Assembly (NCBI GenBank): GCA_043785585.1
Contig: JAYVXB010000318.1
Span: 1-5,931 of the forward strand
DNA: 5,931 nt
Source of the DNA: JBBQXV01 sp043785585
GTDB taxonomy: Bacteria > Myxococcota_A > Polyangia > Polyangiales > Polyangiaceae
Reading direction: 5' to 3'
Shown: in pieces, positions 1-4,385 of the stretch
Layout: each line of letters opens with the position of its first letter
Numbering within the stretch: the first letter of the stretch is position 1
Position numbers and translations under genes: made by a program
Notes under the pieces: generated by a model
What the model was told of the DNA's origin: nothing
The model's database searches: none
What the model saw: only the letters and a program-made list of their open reading frames with translations

Positions 1-399
1 TTGCAAACTCTCCTCTGAGGAAAACCGACGAGTGAGCGCGCCGACGCACGCAAACACCAGGGCGTGCGACTTTGGATCTTCCGTCGGCGCCGGGCAACAG
101 CAATGCCGGCAACATCTGCGGAGGGAATCGGGGCGATTGCACGATACGAGGCAAAGTGCCGCACGCGCGACGAGCGCGAAGCGAGACGCATCGGCACGTC
201 ACGCCGGAACGCCACGCTGACCAAGCGACCGAGACCCGCGCGGGAGCTGCAGCCGTGCCTTGCGCGGCCTTCCACCCTTCGTACGTTCCGTGTGAGAAGG
301 TAGTGCAAAACCGATCGGCGTGAAGGACCGCGCGGGCGTGAAGATCACCTAACGTCTCAACGGCGCGATTTTCGTTTCGGCCAGTTTGGAAGGAAAGTC
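1..399. other. Left flank with no supportable gene
   Basis: This stretch has short open frames on the + strand only, and none shows a recognisable domain, a good ribosome binding site or a convincing protein composition. One frame is open from the window edge to about position 220 and could be the tail of an upstream gene, but its Arg/Ala/Ser-rich translation looks like GC-rich noise. A 9-bp direct repeat, GGCGTGAAG, occurs at 317-325 and 335-343. The last part must contain the leader, and probably the promoter, of the DJ-1-family gene that begins at 400, but I could not identify a clear -35/-10 or -24/-12 pair. Confidence 0.5.
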
Positions 400-1086
400 A
401 TGAAGAAGATCTTGATGGTGCTGACCTCGCACAACGAGCTCGGTGAGACGGGAAAGACGACGGGATTCTGGCTCGAAGAGTTTGCCAGTCCGTACTACGC
501 GTTCAAGGATGGCGGACTCGCCGTGACGCTCGCTTCGCCGAAAGGGGGACAGCCTCCGCTCGATCCGAAGAGCTCGGCGCCCGATGCGCAAACGGCAGCG
601 ACGAAGCGCTTTCACGACGATCCGCCTGCGCAGGAGGCCCTCGCACACACGAAGCTCCTCGCGGACGTACGGGCTGACGACTACGACGCGCTCTTCTTCC
701 CAGGCGGTCACGGCCCGATGTGGGATCTCGCGAGTGACGAGAAGGTCGCAACGCTGATTTCGAAGTTCCACGCGGCGGCAAAACCGATAGGCGCGGTTTG
801 CCATGGGCCGGCGGCGCTCACGCGCGCGGTCGACGAGAATGGAGTATCGATTCTCAAAGGGAAGAAAGTGACCGGGTTCACGAATACCGAGGAAGAGGCG
901 GTAGGGCTCACCAAGATCGTCCCCTTCCTTCTCGAGGAGAAGATGAAGGCGCTCGGCGGAATCTACGAGCGCGGGCCGGACTGGGCTTCGCACGCGGTCG
1001 TGGATGGCCACCTCGTCACCGGTCAGAATCCTGCGTCTTCGGAGGAGGCGGCCAGGAAGCTGATCGGCCTCCTACCGAAGAGCTGA
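400..1086 (+). CDS. DJ-1/PfpI family protein (type 1 glutamine amidotransferase domain, Hsp31-like)
   Basis: This 228-residue protein spans one whole DJ-1/PfpI domain, the usual length for the Hsp31/YDR533C-like branch. It opens with a beta strand (KKILMVLTS) and the GETGKTTGFWLEE segment, whose Glu at residues 26-27 sits where the family keeps its catalytic acid. An FFPGGHGPMWDL oxyanion segment lies at about 99-110. The nucleophile elbow is AVCHGPAAL, with Cys134 followed by His135. A late GPDWASHAVVDGHLVTGQNPAS segment (about 192-213) is typical of this branch. Relatives act as glyoxalase III or protein deglycase, or as holding chaperones, in the cytoplasm under carbonyl, oxidative or heat stress; which applies here cannot be told from sequence. 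The ATG start is supported by a purine-rich Shine-Dalgarno, GGAAGGAAAG (388-397). The gene is followed by a 118-bp gap, so it may be transcribed alone. A long open frame on the opposite strand is a codon-bias shadow. Confidence 0.93.
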   Translation: MKKILMVLTSHNELGETGKTTGFWLEEFASPYYAFKDGGLAVTLASPKGGQPPLDPKSSAPDAQTAATKRFHDDPPAQEALAHTKLLADVRADDYDALFFPGGHGPMWDLASDEKVATLISKFHAAAKPIGAVCHGPAALTRAVDENGVSILKGKKVTGFTNTEEEAVGLTKIVPFLLEEKMKALGGIYERGPDWASHAVVDGHLVTGQNPASSEEAARKLIGLLPKS

Positions 1087-1204
1087 GCGCCACTTCCCTC
1101 CACGCTTGATCCACGATTCTCGCGGAAAGAGCGTAGTCTCGACTTCTCCGGACGCGCGGGAATCGCGCTCCTTTCGCCGCGTTTTCAGGGGACTCATTTC
1201 GACG

Positions 1205-1762
1205 ATGACGTTCACGCAGACAGTGGATCGCCTGCGGATCGTTTCGCACTTTCCGGGCAGGCTTCGCGTACGCGCCGAGACGTTTCGCGTGCTCCCCGAG
1301 GTTGGGGCAGAGGTCGCGCAGCGCATCGCCGAAGAGCACGGCGTCACAGGCGCGTCGATGTCGCCGGTCACCGGTAGCTTGCTCGTCAGCTACGATCCCC
1401 GCGAGATCCAGCTGCCGAGGCTCGTTCATCTGCTGGTGCAGATCGGCGGCCTCCAGGGAATCGAGCTTGACCCCACGAACGACTGGCAGCACGCGCCGGA
1501 CGATGGCGCGCGCGTACGCGCGTTCTTCGGTCAGATCAACGACGTCGTCCGCTCCGCGACGAACCGCAAGGTCAACATGAGGGTCGCCGTGCCCGGGATG
1601 CTCGCGGGCACGGGCCTCGCGATGCTCCTCGCGGGGAGTCGTCGCGTGCCCGAGTGGTACGACTTGATGTTCTGGGCGCTCGGCACGTTCACGACCTTGA
1701 ATCCCACGCCGGAGGACGCCGTCGCTCCGCGGGACGACGACCGCGACCGCACCGCGCGATGA
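1205..1762 (+). CDS. Small membrane protein with a degenerate heavy-metal-associated (HMA2-type) domain
   Basis: The 185-residue product begins with an HMA-like ferredoxin fold at about residues 10-66: a SHFPGRLRVRAE strand, a helix ending GVTGASMSPVTGSLLVSYD, then a helix to about 82. The GRLRVR and PVTGSLLVSYD patterns are those of HMA2-type domains. No CxxC metal-binding pair is present, so metal binding is doubtful. After a polar linker come two hydrophobic segments, about 127-144 (VAVPGMLAGTGLAMLLAG) and 151-167 (WYDLMFWALGTFTTLN), predicted as a membrane hairpin. The frame can be extended upstream to a TTG at 1106, but the added residues are Arg/Ser-rich and outside the domain. I prefer ATG 1205, preceded by AGGGGA (1187-1192) at a rather long spacing. 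The next gene starts within about 40 bp, suggesting one transcript. Relatives are often found near metal transporters or membrane stress genes; the function is unknown. Confidence 0.8.
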   Translation: MTFTQTVDRLRIVSHFPGRLRVRAETFRVLPEVGAEVAQRIAEEHGVTGASMSPVTGSLLVSYDPREIQLPRLVHLLVQIGGLQGIELDPTNDWQHAPDDGARVRAFFGQINDVVRSATNRKVNMRVAVPGMLAGTGLAMLLAGSRRVPEWYDLMFWALGTFTTLNPTPEDAVAPRDDDRDRTAR

Positions 1763-1798
1763 GAAGCCCGTCATGTGCCGCGGTCGGTTACGATTGGG

Positions 1799-2980
1799 AT
1801 GATGACCAGCGACGCCGCTTCTACCGCCCCGTCCGAGGCGTCACCAGCCTCCGCTGCTGTGACCGTCGCTGCGGATCGCTCTTCCGAATTGTTGCGCACC
1901 GTTGGCGAAGCGATCGGGATCAAGCAGGAGGGCCGCGGGCGCGGATGGTTCACGCGCCTCGCCGGCCTGTACTTCAAAAGAAACCTCGCGCGCATCGCGG
2001 CCCGAAAGCAGATCGACCTGGCCGTGCCCGAACGGGCCGAAAAGGCCATCACACGCGCGTGCATGAAGAGCGCGTTCAGCGGCGCGGCATCCGGAGCGGT
2101 GTCGACCGCCGCCACGGTGCTCACGGCCGAAAGCCAGGGCGCGCTCGGCTTCGCGCTCGTCCCGCTCGCCGGCGTCGCAATCGGCGGCGAGATGATGTTT
2201 CGCGCGGCCGTCCACGTCGATCTCACCTGCGAGCTCGCCGAGATCTTCGGTGTGAAGTTCGACGCCGACGACGAGGACGACTTCTGGCGGCTCTACGCGC
2301 TTGCGTTCAAGACTCACGGCCACCGCGACGGGGAAGACGACGACCCAGGCAAAGGGCTCGTGGAGAAGGTCACGCGTCTCGAGAGGGAAGAGGTCGGCGA
2401 GCGGATCGGCCGCGTCCTCGTCGGCGAGAGCGTGATGCGCAACATCGTGCCGTTCGCGGGCATCGTCACTTCGGCCGTCACGAACTTCCTTCTGACGCGC
2501 CGCCTCGGCCACACCGTGCGCCGCTACATGCGCTACCACCGCGCGATGCGCGACGCGCTCGCACGCGCGGAGGGCGCGTGCAAGGGGCAGCTCGACGTGC
2601 TCATCGAGGGGATGTGGTTCATCTTCACGGCCGACGGCAAGCTCGAGCCCGAAGAGGCGGCGTGCCTCGCGTCGATGTTGAGCGAGCTCGATCCCATCCG
2701 GCGGCGCGCGGTCACGCAGCGGTTCACCGATGACGAGATCGACTGGATGGCGCGCATCAAGACCGAGGTACCGGAGGAGAACCGCGACGCGTTTCTCCAC
2801 GCCCTCGAAGTAGCGGCGGCGGTAGACAAGGAGATCTCACTACCGGAGAGGAAGATCCTCCGTCGGATCGCGAACATCTTCGGGCGACAATACGATCCGA
2901 AGCACCTCGAGCTGCTCGTCGCGGAGTTCGAGGACAACGGCGTGCTCGCGGCGAAGGCCGCTCACCACCGCGTCGCCTGA
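1799..2980 (+). CDS. EcsC-like protein with C-terminal TerB-like domain
   Basis: This is a protein of about 393 residues (401 from an in-frame GTG at 1775). Residues are numbered from that GTG. After a low-complexity Ala/Ser/Thr leader (about 10-35), the middle resembles EcsC: a weakly hydrophobic, Gly/Ala-rich stretch at about 99-140 (ending VPLAGVAIGGEMMFRAAVHV), an acidic insert near 163-192, then VPFAGIVTSAVTNFLLTRRLG at about 225-245, the signature region of the family. The last third (about 273-386) is TerB-like: FTADGKLEPEEAACL with acidic residues in a DG..EPEE loop, and a second DKEISLPERKILRRIANIFG motif. EcsC proteins are poorly understood and associate with membranes. TerB domains are linked to tellurite resistance and metal or phage stress. 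ATG 1799 and 1802 are tandem, with no clear Shine-Dalgarno. GTG 1775 has a weak AGAAG (1762-1766), so the start is uncertain. It probably forms a transcript with the HMA2-type gene. Confidence 0.85.
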   Translation: MMTSDAASTAPSEASPASAAVTVAADRSSELLRTVGEAIGIKQEGRGRGWFTRLAGLYFKRNLARIAARKQIDLAVPERAEKAITRACMKSAFSGAASGAVSTAATVLTAESQGALGFALVPLAGVAIGGEMMFRAAVHVDLTCELAEIFGVKFDADDEDDFWRLYALAFKTHGHRDGEDDDPGKGLVEKVTRLEREEVGERIGRVLVGESVMRNIVPFAGIVTSAVTNFLLTRRLGHTVRRYMRYHRAMRDALARAEGACKGQLDVLIEGMWFIFTADGKLEPEEAACLASMLSELDPIRRRAVTQRFTDDEIDWMARIKTEVPEENRDAFLHALEVAAAVDKEISLPERKILRRIANIFGRQYDPKHLELLVAEFEDNGVLAAKAAHHRVA

Positions 2981-3492
2981 TCCGTTCGACGACGCGACGA
3001 GGTTCGAGAAGACGAAGACGACCGTGAGCCGGAGATGCCCTGCTCGCGCCGCGCGACGGCGGGCGGCCGCCCTCGGTCGAGGAGCGCGAAGGACAGGTGC
3101 GCCATGTCCTTACCGATCTCGTGAAGATCGTCGCCGTCGAGGGTCCGCGCGAGCGCGGGGAGGAGCGCCTCCTCGAGCGAGGTATGCTGCGCGAAGAGAG
3201 TCTCGAGCTCCGCCGCCTTCGTCGCGAACGCCGCCCCGCCTCTCGCCGATGCGAGCTCGTCGATCACGCTGCGTGCGCGCCGGTCGATCGCGTGCGCTTC
3301 GCGCGAGCTCACGCCGACCGCTGCTGCTTGCATCGCCGGGCGCAGCAGACTCGCGTCGACGACGAGGTGGGCGGACAGCTCGTCGATCAGCTCGGAGAGT
3401 CGCTGCTCGCGGCGGTAGCCGTCGTTCTTCACGAGTTGGAGGAGCTGTTCGACTTTGCGGTGCTGCCGGAGCACGAAAGCGAGCGCGTTCAT
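2962..3492 (-). CDS. Hemerythrin-like (HHE domain) protein
   Basis: The 176-residue protein carries a four-helix hemerythrin fold over about residues 1-135. The candidate di-iron ligands appear in family order: His11 (LRQHRKVEQLL), His42 with Asp46 (AHLVVDASLLRP, where most relatives have HxxxE), His67 (EAHAID), and His103 with Glu107 (QHTSLEEALLPAL). Family members bind O2 or NO, or store iron, in the cytoplasm. After residue 150 the tail is Ser/Arg-rich and probably disordered; its final codons overlap the end of the EcsC-like gene by 19 bp in convergent orientation. I chose ATG 3490-3492 because the domain begins directly after it. In-frame starts farther up (ATG 3541-3543, GTG 3571-3573) have no Shine-Dalgarno and lie upstream of or across a sigma-54-type promoter. 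No Shine-Dalgarno precedes 3492 either. Other enzymes of the oxidative stress type lie nearby. Confidence 0.85.
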   Translation of the reverse strand: MNALAFVLRQHRKVEQLLQLVKNDGYRREQRLSELIDELSAHLVVDASLLRPAMQAAAVGVSSREAHAIDRRARSVIDELASARGGAAFATKAAELETLFAQHTSLEEALLPALARTLDGDDLHEIGKDMAHLSFALLDRGRPPAVARREQGISGSRSSSSSRTSSRRRTDQATRW

Positions 3493-3507
3493 CGTGGGTC
3501 GCACTCT

Positions 3508-3522
3508 GCACTCGACGTGCCA
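3508..3522 (-). promoter_or_regulatory. Candidate sigma-54 (-24/-12) promoter for the hemerythrin gene
   Basis: On the minus strand the sequence reads TGGCACGTCGAGTGC. It matches the RpoN consensus TGGCAC-N5-TTGC at every position except the first T of the -12 box, and the GG and GC dinucleotides have exactly the required 10-bp separation. The predicted transcription start, about 12 bases past the GC, falls near 3496, only a few bases before the ATG at 3492. The mRNA would therefore be almost leaderless, which is unusual and weakens the call a little. The strongest support is a near-identical element of opposite direction at 3674-3688. Confidence 0.55.
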
Positions 3523-3620
3523 GTCGCGTCGGCAATGCCCCATCGCGTTCGTCCGAGAAGTTCGAGGGTTCACGCTTCGTGGGAGCGCAAAATCGCCACG
3601 ACCGGCGCAAGAATGGCTCG

Positions 3621-3632
3621 GTGCGCGCGCAC
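3621..3632. repeat. 12-bp perfect palindrome between the two candidate sigma-54 promoters
   Basis: GTGCGCGCGCAC is a perfect palindrome. Its centre is roughly 105 bp upstream of the -24 element facing the hemerythrin gene and about 50 bp upstream of the one facing the DUF2171-like fragment. Sigma-54 activators bind dyad sites about 80-150 bp upstream, so it is a possible enhancer site. Alternating GC palindromes also arise by chance in DNA of this composition. Confidence 0.25.
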
Positions 3633-3673
3633 GCCGTCCCCGTAAAGGTCACGAAGGACCAATGTGATCCATC

Positions 3674-3688
3674 TGGCACCGGCAGTGC
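3674..3688 (+). promoter_or_regulatory. Candidate sigma-54 (-24/-12) promoter for the DUF2171-like frame
   Basis: The sequence TGGCACCGGCAGTGC has the RpoN -24 box TGGCAC and a TGC -12 box with the invariant GG and GC at the correct 10-bp separation. One consensus T of the -12 box is G, the same change as in the opposing element at 3508-3522. The predicted start point is near 3700, giving a leader of about 21 bases that contains a strong Shine-Dalgarno (3708-3713) before the ATG at 3721. This geometry is what a working promoter would show. Confidence 0.62.
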
Positions 3689-3707
3689 TCGATGGCCCTG
3701 CCTAAAC

Positions 3708-3713
3708 AAGGAG
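3708..3713 (+). promoter_or_regulatory. Strong ribosome binding site deciding the ATG at 3721
   Basis: AAGGAG is followed by a 7-base spacer and ATG. It is the best Shine-Dalgarno in the window, and it fixes the start of a frame that is otherwise only 37 codons long. Confidence 0.7.
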
Positions 3714-3720
3714 CCACACC

Positions 3721-3912
3721 ATGATCAATGCCAGCCAAATCAAGCCGCACGCACCGGTCGTTTGCTCGGAAAAAGGTCAGTTTGCCGTCGGTGATTCGTG
3801 CGGGTCAAATACGGCAAACCTACGCATTGGGTGACTTGGCGCAGTCCCGCAAAGTCAGGCGCGACGTGGACGAGGGCATGGCCCCACGCAGGACCGGATG
3901 GTCGGCCCCAAT
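3721..3912 (+). pseudogene. DUF2171-like gene, frame lost after 37 codons
   Basis: From ATG 3721 the frame reads MINASQIKPHAPVVCSEKGQ, then FAVGDSCGSNTANLRIG, and stops at TGA 3832-3834. The opening resembles, from memory of the family, the N-terminus of DUF2171 (PRC-barrel-like) proteins: (M)INASQIK.H..VV.S..G, then a VD...GSNTIKL stretch. These proteins are about 60-90 residues and usually continue with HH-I-P-L-W-V and V-D-KV-H-V-D segments. Such fragments are visible in the other two frames after the break: THW.VT at about 3822-3842, and KV, DVDEGMA and a final W at about 3858-3902. I infer several small indels or substitutions, hence a decayed gene; the right boundary is approximate. The promoter and ribosome binding site look intact. 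The alternatives are a functional 37-residue peptide or sequencing errors. DUF2171 proteins have no well-established function. Confidence 0.5.
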
Positions 3913-4157
3913 CGGATCGACTTCGCGCGGGGCCGTGCCCTCACGCGTCCTCCGCCATCGCCGCCACGCCGAGCGTTCCTTTTTTAGTGTCGGAGTTGGG
4001 CGCGGTGCCAACGCTTCTCTCCGAGCCGTGTCCCGATTTCCTCGAAGTACGACTCCAAACGACCGATACCTGCCGCGTCGAGCTCGTAGGTCATACACCT
4101 CGAGTCTCATGCCTCGGGCCAGATGGAAAAGTTTCCTGCAGTAGTGTTAGGGCTCTC
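3913..4157. other. Intergenic stretch without a supportable gene
   Basis: Open frames cross this stretch but show no domain or ribosome binding site. It contains a T6 tract (3980-3985) without a convincing stem upstream, and a short hairpin GTTGG/CCAAC (3995-3999 with 4008-4012). Neither is strong enough to call a terminator. The right end is the leader of the small exported peptide gene. Confidence 0.4.
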
Positions 4158-4307
4158 ATGATGGCGTTGGCTACGCCGAAGAAGGTCGCGTTGCGCGCAT
4201 TGGGTCTTGCGGTCGCGTATGTCGTTGTTGCCTTGCCGAGCGTTGCCGCTGCGCAGGACGCTTTCGGAGGCGCACAACCCGAGGAACGGCCGTCGTCCAA
4301 AGCGTGA
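4158..4307 (+). CDS. Small predicted exported peptide
   Basis: The 49-residue product has a classic Sec signal peptide: a basic start (MMALATPKKVALRA), a hydrophobic core at about residues 15-27 (GLAVAYVVVALPS) and a likely cleavage site after VAAA (residue 32). The mature peptide would be only about 17 residues, polar and Pro/Glu-rich, with no Cys and no motif I recognise. Tandem ATGs at 4158 and 4161 are possible starts; a weak TTAGGG (4147-4152) precedes them. The frame is open much farther upstream, but that part has no signal-like or domain-like content. The gene converges on the KatG gene. It could be a real small secreted protein, the remnant of a longer secreted protein, or a chance frame; the signal peptide favours one of the first two. 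Confidence 0.45.
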   Translation: MMALATPKKVALRALGLAVAYVVVALPSVAAAQDAFGGAQPEERPSSKA

Positions 4308-4374
4308 GCGGCGGGAGAGAGGACGGCAGCCACGCCGACGCTCCGCGTCGCGACGTCGCGCATCCTCCCGCCGC
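4308..4374. terminator. Possible bidirectional terminator hairpin between convergent genes
   Basis: GCGGCGGGAG (4308-4317) is perfectly complementary to CTCCCGCCGC (4365-4374). Inside the loop lies a second stem, CGACGC (4336-4341) with GCGTCG (4345-4350), separated by TCC. The outer arm begins right after the stop of the small exported gene, and the structure ends just past the KatG stop. Position and symmetry suit a shared terminator, but no U-tract follows on either strand and the outer loop is long. Confidence 0.35.
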
Positions 4375-4385
4375 CGCCCCTCGCG

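Noticed and set aside
72..323. Possible small Cys/Gly-containing protein frame in the left flank
   Set aside because: It has no Shine-Dalgarno and no signal peptide or domain, and the latter half is Arg/Ala noise. I could not support it as a gene.
349..1011. Long open frame on the minus strand opposite the DJ-1-family gene
   Set aside because: It is Arg-rich with no recognisable domain, and it lies entirely over a confident gene. It is the usual shadow frame of GC-rich coding DNA.
1106..1204. TTG-initiated N-terminal extension of the HMA2-type protein
   Set aside because: The added 33 residues are Ser/Arg-rich and lie outside the domain; the ATG at 1205 has an upstream AGGGGA and begins just before the fold.
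1016..1774. Minus-strand open frame opposite the HMA2-type gene
   Set aside because: Composition is Arg/Ala/His-rich without motifs, while the plus-strand frame shows a domain and membrane segments.
1841..2800. 319-residue minus-strand open frame opposite the EcsC-like gene
   Set aside because: It has no domain or ribosome binding site. The plus-strand protein has EcsC and TerB patterns and proper codon bias.
3024..3794. Plus-strand frames of up to 256 residues opposite the hemerythrin gene
   Set aside because: They are extremely Arg-rich. The hemerythrin ligands on the minus strand show which strand is coding.
3980..3985. T6 tract as a rho-independent terminator after the DUF2171-like fragment
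   Set aside because: No stable GC-rich stem directly precedes the tract.
4124..4139. Possible sigma-54 element (TGG...TGC) upstream of the small exported peptide gene
   Set aside because: The GG-to-GC spacing is one base too long and the -24 box is poor. Sigma-54 tolerates almost no spacing change.
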